Made by a program: the position numbers and the translations under genes. This document shows positions 7,561-12,994 of a stretch of DNA of 12,994 nucleotides, piece by piece (position 1 is the first letter of the stretch; each line of letters begins with the position of its first letter). The DNA lies in NCBI GenBank assembly GCA_031255615.1, contig JAIRSD010000060.1, positions 1 through 12,994 of the forward strand. The letters are read 5' to 3'. This DNA is from Treponema sp. (GTDB lineage Bacteria; Spirochaetota; Spirochaetia; Treponematales; Breznakiellaceae). The notes under the pieces are model-generated. The model made no database searches, had not been told where the DNA came from, and saw only the letters and a list, made by a program, of their open reading frames with translations.

Positions 7561-8130
7561 TTAGGACATTAAGTTTATCAGAAGCCCCTTGATCTCCTCA
7601 AGGCGGGAAAGGAGTTCAAGCTGAGAAATTTGGCCCCTCATTAGGACGGCGGCCAGTTCCTCCAGCCGGTGGTCCACCACCTGGACGCTGTGGTACAGTT
7701 TCCGCGCCTGGGAATTGGGGCTTCCCCGGCTTCCCGTAAAGCCGGGCCTTAGGTAGTTGGGTATACCCTGGTCGTCTTCCACCTGGTACCCGTTTTCCAC
7801 CACATAATGGATAAAATTCCGCACCGCCTGTTTATACCCAAGGATCTCCTGGGGGAAAGGCCGCTCCCGCAGGACATCCCCCGCCGCCCGGACATCTTCC
7901 ATGAGCCGGTTCACCGTCTCGGCGGAAACCGGCAGGGCCGCCTGGGCTTCAATGCCGGCCCCCGCCGCCTGCTCCAGGGCGGAGCTGAAACTCGCCTCCC
8001 CGGTCCTGGAGGCCCGTTTTGACCGCCGGCCTTTGAGGGGAGGCTTCCTGGCGGCGTTGGCGGAAGCAGCGTTGGCGGAGGCGGCGGCAAAAAAATCCGG
8101 CGAATCAGGGGGGAAATCTATCTTGGCCAT
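7561..8130 (-). CDS. YaaR/DUF327 family protein
   Basis: 189 aa from the ATG at 8130. A TTG immediately upstream (8133) is possible, but AAGGAG (8142-8137) is 6 nt from the ATG and only 3 from the TTG. The DUF327 pattern is visible: helix with NRLMEDVRAAGDVL (74-87), YKQAVRNFIHYVV (99-111), RKLYHSVQVVDHRLEEL (143-159) and the hallmark ending EIKGLLINL (179-187). The N-terminal 65 residues are Ala-, Ser- and Lys/Arg-rich with a tandem SANAA repeat (18-27), probably flexible and longer than in Bacillus YaaR (about 145 aa). Molecular function of the family is not established. In Bacillus yaaR also lies close to yaaT, which strengthens the call. Confidence 0.85.
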   Translation of the reverse strand: MAKIDFPPDSPDFFAAASANAASANAARKPPLKGRRSKRASRTGEASFSSALEQAAGAGIEAQAALPVSAETVNRLMEDVRAAGDVLRERPFPQEILGYKQAVRNFIHYVVENGYQVEDDQGIPNYLRPGFTGSRGSPNSQARKLYHSVQVVDHRLEELAAVLMRGQISQLELLSRLEEIKGLLINLMS

Positions 8131-8165
8131 CAATCGCTCCTTAACCGGACCGCGGGAACCCGGAC

Positions 8166-8621
8166 CTACAGATGATTCATAGGCGCAGAAGGCAGGGAGG
8201 GCTGCCGGGTGAATTGGAGAAGGGCGGATTTAACCCCCTGGGCATCCCGGTATTCGGAGATCGCCTGCTCCCAGGCTTCCTCCGTGGGGCAGACCCGGAT
8301 TCGTCCGTGGATCAAACAACCTTCGCCGGCCTGGATGCGCCGGGTAATAACGTCTCCCAGCACGATGGCGGTAGCCAGGACCGTCAGCCGCTCGCTGGCA
8401 AGCACATTCCCCTGGACCACCCCGCCAATGGTTACCGCGGTCCCGCTGAGGGGGCCCTGCAGCCGGGCGCTTTCCCCGATTATCACCCGGCCCTTTACCG
8501 TCAGGCCGCCCCGGATGACACCGTCGAGCCGGGTAAACCCGTCGGTTTCCAGGTCCCCGTTCAGTTCCGCATGGGCGCCGATAAAGGTATTGATCGAGAA
8601 ATCTTCCGCATGGTGGGCCAT
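8166..8621 (-). CDS. Bactofilin family polymer-forming cytoskeletal protein
   Basis: 151 aa. Residues about 8-110 are the bactofilin beta-helix: short repeats with regular Gly and alternating hydrophobics (FIGAHAELNGDL, GVIRGGLTVKGRVIIGESARLQGPL, GGVVQGNVLASERL, AIVLGDV, CLIHGRI). A less conserved helical tail follows (113-138). Bactofilins self-assemble without nucleotide into filaments that place cell-wall enzymes and shape the cell. The gene begins 9 nt after the M23 peptidase stop, and such pairs are widespread (Helicobacter CcmA/Csd1 being the best known), so a role in helical shape or envelope organisation is likely. AAGG (8632-8629) supports the ATG at 8621. YaaR follows after 35 nt. 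Confidence 0.92.
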   Translation of the reverse strand: MAHHAEDFSINTFIGAHAELNGDLETDGFTRLDGVIRGGLTVKGRVIIGESARLQGPLSGTAVTIGGVVQGNVLASERLTVLATAIVLGDVITRRIQAGEGCLIHGRIRVCPTEEAWEQAISEYRDAQGVKSALLQFTRQPSLPSAPMNHL

Positions 8622-8630
8622 GGATAAACC

Positions 8631-9671
8631 TTACCGGGTAGTAGACCGGGCGATGCTGGAGCGGATATTGATGTATTTATAGGGGTCCACCACATCGCTG
8701 CCGATGTGGACCTCGTAATGGAGGTGGGGGCCGGTGGAAAGTCCGGTATTGCCGGTATAACCGATAACCCCGCCCTGCTGGACCCGCTGGCCGATTCTTA
8801 CCGTTGATTTTTGGAGGTGGGCGTAACGGGTGTAGTAGCCGTGCTTATGCTTGATGATAACGTAATTGCCGAAACCTGCGGCGTCAAAGTCGATGGTAAC
8901 AACCTGGCCGTCGGCGGTCGCCACGATTGGATCCCCGGAACGGTAGGTGGAAATGTCTATGCCTTTGTGAATGTAATACTGGCCGGTAAAGGGGTTCTCA
9001 TTCTGTCCGAAAAACATGGAAATATGCCCGTGTCCGCCTTTGATCGGCCAGACGCTGGGAATTTCCGTTAGCAGGGCGCTTTGGGAGTCCAGGAGGGTCC
9101 CAATTTCCCGAATCGGCTCCTGGGCGGAGGCGAGGTAGGAGGACAGCCGCCGCACATCGTCAATCTCCTGGAGCATCCCCTCCGGGGTTTCCCGAATGTC
9201 GAAGAAGGTGGAAAGGTCGCCGGAACCGGCCTGGTCGTTCCGGCCCGATTTTACGTCCGCCCCCAGCGCCGACAGGGTGCCGGAAAGGGCGCTCTCAAAA
9301 TTCCGGGCCTCCAGCAGGAGGCCGGTGATCTCGTCCCGCAGTTGATCGAGGCTGGCCTGGGTGTCCTTTAAGCGGCTGTCCTTGCCGGCCATGACCCCCA
9401 TGGCCCCCCCGTAGGAGACGCTGTACCAGCCGAAGGCGCCGACAATCCCCGCCAGAAAAAAGACGAAGCAGCAGACCGAAAAGACCGTGATATGGAGGTT
9501 GTAGACCTTTTTCTCCGAATGGGGTATGAGAACAACGGTGTAACGCCGGGCCAGCAGGCGGAAAAACGAGAGAATCCCCCTTCCCAGGGCCCGGATGAAG
9601 ACCACCGCCAGACTCTTGGTCCTTTCTACCAGACTATTTTCCAACCTTTTATATTCATGGACCCGGGGCAC
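8631..9671 (-). CDS. M23 (LytM) family peptidoglycan endopeptidase, membrane-anchored
   Basis: 346 aa from a proposed GTG at 9671, with AAGAGG 6 nt upstream and a promoter behind it; an open frame reaches 10268, but that extension is GC-rich, low-complexity and lies upstream of the promoter. A cytoplasmic basic stretch (1-57) precedes one membrane segment (about 60-83), a coiled-coil region (about 98-205) and the C-terminal LytM domain (about 215-335). Zinc ligands are complete: H235-x3-D239 in HKGID, and H316-x-H318 in GPHLHYE, plus catalytic H285 in YAHL. It should cut peptide cross-links in periplasmic peptidoglycan. It is the first gene of the operon; the adjacent bactofilin suggests it is localised by that scaffold, as in the Csd/CcmA shape system. 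TTG starts at 9677 and 9647 are alternatives. Confidence 0.9.
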   Translation of the reverse strand: MPRVHEYKRLENSLVERTKSLAVVFIRALGRGILSFFRLLARRYTVVLIPHSEKKVYNLHITVFSVCCFVFFLAGIVGAFGWYSVSYGGAMGVMAGKDSRLKDTQASLDQLRDEITGLLLEARNFESALSGTLSALGADVKSGRNDQAGSGDLSTFFDIRETPEGMLQEIDDVRRLSSYLASAQEPIREIGTLLDSQSALLTEIPSVWPIKGGHGHISMFFGQNENPFTGQYYIHKGIDISTYRSGDPIVATADGQVVTIDFDAAGFGNYVIIKHKHGYYTRYAHLQKSTVRIGQRVQQGGVIGYTGNTGLSTGPHLHYEVHIGSDVVDPYKYINIRSSIARSTTR

Positions 9672-9721
9672 TAGCAACCTCTTAGAAATATCGGCGGATC
9701 TCCGCCACAGGGGATACTCCC

Positions 9722-9751
9722 AGTATAATCGCTGGGTCCAAATTCTGTCAA
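9722..9751 (-). promoter_or_regulatory. Sigma70-type promoter of the M23-bactofilin-yaaR-ricT operon
   Basis: On the minus strand, TTGACA (9751-9746) is separated by 18 bp from TATACT (9727-9722). Transcription would begin near 9715, giving a leader of about 45 nt to the GTG at 9671. The leader holds a short GGCGG/CCGCC hairpin (9705-9692). The perfect -35 box and near-consensus -10 box make this the clearest promoter in the window, and it fixes the N-terminus of the peptidase. Confidence 0.75.
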
Positions 9752-9759
9752 TCAAAGGT

Positions 9760-10227
9760 TTCAGAGCTTTGCCAGGGGGCGATTCCCGGCGGGGAAAGGC
9801 CGGATGCCTGGTGCATCCGGGGCCTCTCTGTGCGGTTCCGCCGCACAAAAACGGAGGATTCGCTCCAATTCCCCGTCCGGGAGGGGCGGAGAACGCCGCT
9901 TTTTTCTTTCCACGGGCGGAAGACCGCGGTTTTCGCCCTTTGAGGCGGCGCGGAACGCGCCGCCTCCGGGGCCGCCGCTCCCCCGCGGAAGGGAACGCAG
10001 CCGCCGGCGGGGCGCCGCCCCGCAGCCGCCCGCCCCAACTCCACAACAAGCGCGGCGGGAAGACGGCGCGGCCCGGTACGGCCTCCCACCCCGGGGGCTG
10101 CGGCAGGGCCGCGGCGGGGGAGCGGTACGGCGCGGCGGCCTCGGCAGCCCGGCACCCGCCGCCTCGAAACGCCGTTTTACCGGGGCGATGCCGCAGCCGC
10201 CCGGCGGACAAAGGCCGGACACGGCGA
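9760..10227. repeat. GC-rich, palindrome-dense intergenic DNA
   Basis: No gene is supported here, although several frames stay open because of the extreme GC content. Their translations are Arg/Pro/Gly/Ala-rich with no domain. Hairpins visible: CCGGATGC/GCATCCGG (9800-9820), TGTGCGG/CCGCACA (9829-9847), GGCGGCGCG/CGCGCCGCC with loop GAA (9944-9964) and GCGGGGC/GCCCCGC with loop GCC (10007-10023). It separates the divergent M23 operon and pheS, and leads straight into copy 2 of the modular repeat. Confidence 0.6.
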
Positions 10228-10382
10228 AAGGCGAAAGCCGCGCCCCGGCGCGGCTTTCGCCCGCGCAAGGGATAGGAGGGGTGCGAAGCAGACCCGGCGC
10301 ACCGCGCCGGGGCCGGAGGCGAAGCCGGAGCCCCGGATAGCCCGGTCCCCGCCGGACCGCAAGGACCGGCGGGGATGCGCCC
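10228..10382 (+). repeat. Modular palindromic repeat, copy 2
   Basis: Same order as the copy at 4541-4659. A 14-bp-arm hairpin (10231-10260, starting GCGAAAGCCGCGCC) comes first, then the identical 18-bp box 1 (10261-10278). A GC hairpin follows, CCCGGCGC/GCGCCGGG (10293-10311), flanked by CGAAGC direct repeats (10284-10289 and 10320-10325). Next is the identical box 2 (10334-10354), and its terminal hairpin, longer here: 9 bp, an A/A mismatch, 2 bp and a GCAA loop. It closes with the identical tail GGCGGGGATGCGCCC (10368-10382). The stems differ from the first copy but remain paired. It ends 80 bp before pheS. Confidence 0.85.
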
Positions 10383-10462
10383 GGAAGCGGCATATTCGGC
10401 GTCGAAACGTCCGGCGGCGGGCCGGTTTTCAAAGGACGGTAAATCAATTATGCTGGGCGGAC

Positions 10463-12124
10463 ATGGACACGCAAAACACGGTAAAAAATCTGCACCCCCT
10501 GGAAATCCGCGTCCTCCTTGCCTACAAGGGGGGGGACGAGCTGAGCATTGAAAGGGTGGAGCGGGACCTGGGTTTTAAGGGCGGCAACGGGAACCAGGCG
10601 TTGTCCTGGCTTTCCGGCAAGGGTCTCGTGGAGGAGATCCGCCGGGAAACGAAGGTGTTTTTTGAGCTGACCGACCTGGGCCGGGAGTGGAAGGAAAAGG
10701 GGACCCCGGAGGAGCGGATCATTGAGCTTATCCGCATTACGAGCGGCCTCCGGCTGCCGGAGATTGCCGGGACGCTGAAACTGGATAATAAGGACGTGGG
10801 AAGCGCCTTTGGGGGCCTTTCCCGGCTGGGGGCCCTGGCCATGGACGGGGACAAACGGGTTTCCCTGGCCCTGCCGGCGGCGGATCTGGAAAACGGGCGG
10901 CCCAGGCGGGGCCCCGCCGCCGAACATCTGGCCCTGGTCCGGGGCCTGCTGAACCGGGGGGCCGCGGCGCGGACGGAAGGAACGGCGGCAGAGGGAGCGA
11001 AAGCAGCAGAGACCGCAGAGGGAACGGAGGGGACGCTTCTTTCCGGGGACGATCTTTCCGCGCCGGAGCGGGCCCTGATGGCCGGAGGCCTTGCCAAAAA
11101 GCGGGGGGCCGCGGGGGCGGCGTTCCGGGAATCCGAGCGGGAGACGATTATCTTCGGCCTCACGGCGGCGGGGGAAGCGACGGCGGCGGCCCTGAAATCC
11201 GCGGGGCTCACCGGGGACGAAATCGGGACCCTGACGGCGGAAATGCTGGAATCCGGCGGCTGGAAGGGCAGGAATTTCCGCTCCTACAACGTCATGGTCC
11301 CCCCCGCCCGGCTTATCCCCGGACGCGGCAACCCCTACGTCAAGTTCCTGGAGGACGTAAAGGACAAACTCTGCTCCCTGGGCTTTGAGGAGTTCGACGG
11401 CCCCCTGGTGGAAACGGAATTCTGGAATTCCGACGCCCTTTTCATGCCCCAATTCCATTCCGCCCGGGACATCCACGACGTGTACCGCATCACCGAACCC
11501 GGCCAGGCCGGGGCCATCGAGGAACCCTGGCTTTCCAACGTGGCGGCGGCCCACGAAAACGGCGGCAGCGCCGGAAGCCGGGGCTGGGCCTACAACTTCG
11601 ACCGCGACTTTACCCGCCGCCTCATCCTGCGCAGCCAGGGGACCGTGCTGTCCGCCAAAACCCTGCCCCGGGCCAAAATCCCCGGCAAATACTTCGGCAT
11701 CGTCCGCTGCTTCCGCTACGACCGGGTGGACGCCACCCACCTCTCCGACTTTTACCAGACCGAAGGAATTGTCCTGGGCGAAGACGTAAACCTGCGGACC
11801 CTGCTGGGAATGTTGGAGATGTTCGCCCTGGAAGTGGCGGGGGCCACGGAAGTCAAATACGTCCCCGGCTACTTCCCCTTTACGGAACCCTCGGTGGAAG
11901 TCCATATCCGCCACCCCGTGCTGGGCTGGTTCGAACTGGGCGGGTCCGGGATCTTCCGCCCCGAAGTAACCTCCTCCCTGGGAGTCCAGGTCCCCGTGGC
12001 GGCCTGGGGCATCGGCATTGACCGCATGGCCCTGATGACCCTGGGCCTGAACGATCTGCGGGAACTCTTTAGCTACGATATCGAGAACGTCCGGCTCCGG
12101 CGCACCATGACCGGCGCGGTGTAA
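10463..12124 (+). CDS. pheS: Phenylalanine--tRNA ligase alpha subunit, archaeal/eukaryal type
   Basis: 553 aa, cytoplasmic; with PheT it charges tRNA-Phe. N-terminal winged-helix repeats begin with HPLEIRVLLAY (11-21), as in archaeal/eukaryal PheS and unlike the short bacterial coiled-coil form. The class II core follows from about residue 275: motif 1 region around PYVKFLEDVK (291-300) and LVETEFWN (315-322), motif 2 in YFGIVRCFRYD through HLSDFYQTEG (410-435), and motif 3 GIGIDRMALM (516-525). Bacterial replacement by this form is known in spirochetes. It is longer than usual (about 500-520) owing to a low-complexity Ala/Glu/Gly stretch at 165-192. Its start has only a weak GGGCGG upstream. 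pheT does not follow within the window. Confidence 0.95.
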   Translation: MDTQNTVKNLHPLEIRVLLAYKGGDELSIERVERDLGFKGGNGNQALSWLSGKGLVEEIRRETKVFFELTDLGREWKEKGTPEERIIELIRITSGLRLPEIAGTLKLDNKDVGSAFGGLSRLGALAMDGDKRVSLALPAADLENGRPRRGPAAEHLALVRGLLNRGAAARTEGTAAEGAKAAETAEGTEGTLLSGDDLSAPERALMAGGLAKKRGAAGAAFRESERETIIFGLTAAGEATAAALKSAGLTGDEIGTLTAEMLESGGWKGRNFRSYNVMVPPARLIPGRGNPYVKFLEDVKDKLCSLGFEEFDGPLVETEFWNSDALFMPQFHSARDIHDVYRITEPGQAGAIEEPWLSNVAAAHENGGSAGSRGWAYNFDRDFTRRLILRSQGTVLSAKTLPRAKIPGKYFGIVRCFRYDRVDATHLSDFYQTEGIVLGEDVNLRTLLGMLEMFALEVAGATEVKYVPGYFPFTEPSVEVHIRHPVLGWFELGGSGIFRPEVTSSLGVQVPVAAWGIGIDRMALMTLGLNDLRELFSYDIENVRLRRTMTGAV

Positions 12125-12141
12125 ATAGTAATAATAATGAA

Positions 12142-12195
12142 GGGGGGGCCCGCTACCACGGACAAGGGGTTCCGCAGCCGGGGGGCGGGCCCCCC
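12142..12195 (+). terminator. GC-rich stem-loop after pheS, possible terminator
   Basis: GGGGGGCCCGC (12143-12153) pairs perfectly with GCGGGCCCCCC (12185-12195) across a 31-nt loop, starting 19 nt after the pheS stop. Only GCGTTTCCCC follows, so the U-tract is poor. It may stop transcription, protect the mRNA 3' end, or simply be one more of the local palindromes. Confidence 0.45.
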
Positions 12196-12505
12196 GCGTT
12201 TCCCCTGGCCCCCCCTTGGCTCCAAAGCCGGGCCCGCCCGTCTTTTCCGCCATCCCCCCGCCCATAACCTGCCGGCCCCTGCGCCGCAGCCCCGGACCGC
12301 CCGCGCGCGCCAAAAAGCGGCATCCCGCGCTTGTTAAACATCGGCTTGCCGGGCAAACGGCGCATAAGGCGCGGGCAGCGCAAGCGGTGATACGGTGTAT
12401 GCGGCCGGGACCCTGCGCGAAATTGGGTGGGGGCATGATACATGAGCAAAAAATGAATCACCGGACAAAGAATTCCGCATCACTTAACAGGGAAAAGTAA
12501 ATACA
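12196..12505. other. Intergenic DNA without a supportable gene
   Basis: The first 200 bp are very GC-rich with no strong codon pattern on either strand. From about 12430 the sequence turns AT-rich. An ATG at 12435 with GGTGGGGG just upstream opens a 21-codon frame ending at 12500. It resembles nothing I know and may be chance. Confidence 0.4.
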
Positions 12506-12724
12506 TTATTTCAGATTATCACCCAAAAAAGCAGATGTTATATTGGACTTGTTCAATTTCAATGAAACCAACAATTCTATATGAAAGGGATAATTTTTCA
12601 TTGTATTTGTTATTGGACAAACAATAGCCAAATTTGAGAAATTGGTAAAAACTTCATTGCCAACCGCCAATGCGGGGCGCCGCCCTTTCTTTTCATGGCC
12701 GATTTGCGGGATCAACGTCCAGGC
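12506..12724 (-). pseudogene. Truncated, frameshifted MazF/PemK-family toxin gene
   Basis: The minus-strand frame reads AWTLIPQIGHEKKGRRPAL, then VGNEVFTNF, then SNLAIVCPITN and KNYPFHIEL. This is the MazF endoribonuclease pattern: (V)W(V)TL(N)PQ-x-GHE-x-x-GRRPAL, then CPITN, then K-x-YPF. The conserved N-terminal GD before the Trp is replaced by PN, and no ATG/GTG start exists in frame before a stop at 12796. After HIEL the frame ends in 16 unrelated residues (positions after LV), while a neighbouring frame reads GFIEIEQVQYN, resembling the MazF segment G-x-(I/V)-x-x-x-EQV. Length is about 70 residues against about 110 normally. No mazE partner is visible. A short product from TTG at 12715 would lack the first strand, so I call it non-functional. 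Confidence 0.75.
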
Positions 12725-12730
12725 ATTCGG

Positions 12731-12930
12731 AGCCTGCCGGTCTTCCGCCGGCCTCGCAGTGATCCCCAGGGGGCCAAAGGAGCCCTGTCCGCGCTATCGT
12801 GCGAACACGGCCCGGCGCAAAAAAGGGCCCGCGCGTTACGCGCGGGCCCCGGGATTAGCCGTGTTTGCACACAGGCGGGGCGGCTTTCACCGCCCCGCCG
12901 CCGGCTTCGGGCTTTAGTGGCCCGAGAACG
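12731..12930. repeat. Cluster of nested palindromes upstream of the mazF remnant
   Basis: Visible inverted repeats: CCGG-rich pair at 12737-12752; an outer stem of 12 bp between 12799-12810 and 12859-12870 (one G/T wobble on the plus strand); inside it CCCGG (12811-12815) with CCGGG (12849-12853) and an 11-bp hairpin (12825-12849); then a 10-bp hairpin (12874-12899, loop CTTTCA) and a 6-bp hairpin (12907-12925). No gene is supported across this stretch on either strand. Confidence 0.65.
12819..12849 (-). terminator. Intrinsic terminator reading on the minus strand
   Basis: Read on the minus strand, an 11-bp perfect GC stem (GGGCCCGCGCG with its complement, 12849-12825, loop TAA) is followed at once by six T (12824-12819). 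This is a strong classical terminator shape. It would end a minus-strand transcript coming from beyond the right edge, and would insulate the mazF remnant from it. Confidence 0.65.
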
Positions 12931-12940
12931 CGCCGACAAC

Positions 12941-12994
12941 GTGAAGGGGGTTTATTATGTTGCTACATCGGAAGCCGCCTTGAGGGCGCCGCCA
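12941..12994 (+). other. Possible start of a gene running off the right edge
   Basis: A GTG at 12941 opens a frame that stays open to the window end (MKGVYYVATSEAALRAPP). A second candidate, ATG at 12957 after AAGGGGG, meets a stop after 8 codons. Eighteen codons are too few to judge, and no family is recognisable. Confidence 0.15.

Noticed and set aside
8172..8682. Plus-strand frames over the bactofilin gene
   Set aside because: Shadows: the minus strand gives a regular beta-helix protein in an operon with matching ribosome sites.
9672..10268. N-terminal extension of the M23 peptidase frame
   Set aside because: It is Arg/Pro/Ala-rich, crosses the operon promoter and overlaps a palindromic repeat; the GTG at 9671 has a ribosome site and promoter.
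9595..10340. Plus-strand open frames in the GC-rich gap
   Set aside because: Composition is extreme (Arg, Pro, Gly, Ala), no domain or ribosome site, and they run through the modular repeat.
10448..12436. A 662-codon open frame on the minus strand opposite pheS
   Set aside because: It is a shadow of pheS, whose GC-rich third positions remove stops on the other strand. The translation is Gly/Pro/His-rich with no domain, while pheS matches a known family along its length.
12712..12939. A minus-strand 75-codon frame considered as a MazE antitoxin
   Set aside because: It is Arg/Ala-rich translated palindrome, crosses a strong terminator, lacks antitoxin motifs, and is in the wrong frame to couple with the mazF remnant.
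12125..12994. Search for pheT, tRNA or other RNA genes downstream of pheS
   Set aside because: No PheT motif, no TPsiC-type GGTTCGA stem-loop or tRNA fold, and no signature of tmRNA, RNase P RNA or SRP RNA was found on either strand.

Overview
The window looks like chromosomal DNA of a spirochete, most likely a GC-rich treponeme relative such as the termite-gut lineage. This rests on gene content: an archaeal/eukaryal-type PheRS alpha chain (a known oddity of spirochetes), a LytM peptidase-bactofilin pair, DUF327 next to a PSP1/RicT protein, and GC-rich intergenic DNA full of palindromes. No rRNA, tRNA, CRISPR array or intact transposase was seen.

Layout. (1) 1-3532, plus strand: the 3' part of a peptide-family ABC importer operon: permease (cut by the window edge), second permease, and two ATPases, tightly packed. 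It ends in a strong intrinsic terminator inside a row of three perfect or near-perfect palindromes (3602-3726). (2) 3921-4412, plus: a lone GNAT acetyltransferase. (3) 4413-4755: a gap holding the first copy of a modular palindromic repeat and an operator-like inverted repeat. (4) 4756-6438, plus: a Na+/phosphate-cotransporter family protein with a PhoU-like tail. (5) 9671-6564, minus: a four-gene operon read from a good sigma70-type promoter: M23 (LytM) peptidase, bactofilin, YaaR/DUF327 and RicT/PSP1. (6) 9672-10462: a divergent intergenic stretch, extremely GC-rich, with many hairpins and the second copy of the modular repeat. (7) 10463-12124, plus: pheS of archaeal type. (8) 12125-12994: no intact gene. 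It holds a post-pheS hairpin, a broken mazF-family toxin gene on the minus strand, and another cluster of nested palindromes.

How the genes work together. The ABC genes form one importer whose binding protein lies outside the window. The minus-strand operon joins a cell-shape module (periplasmic peptidoglycan endopeptidase plus the bactofilin scaffold) to two cytoplasmic genes that also lie close together in Firmicutes (yaaR and yaaT/ricT), the latter a cofactor of RNA processing in Bacillus.

The most unusual signal is the modular repeat. Two copies (4541-4659 and 10228-10382) share short constant boxes while their hairpin stems differ in sequence but keep pairing. In copy 1 a whole hairpin is bracketed by a 7-bp direct repeat, as if inserted as a unit. 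A possible diverged third member sits beside the truncated mazF remnant. I cannot tie this family to any named element.
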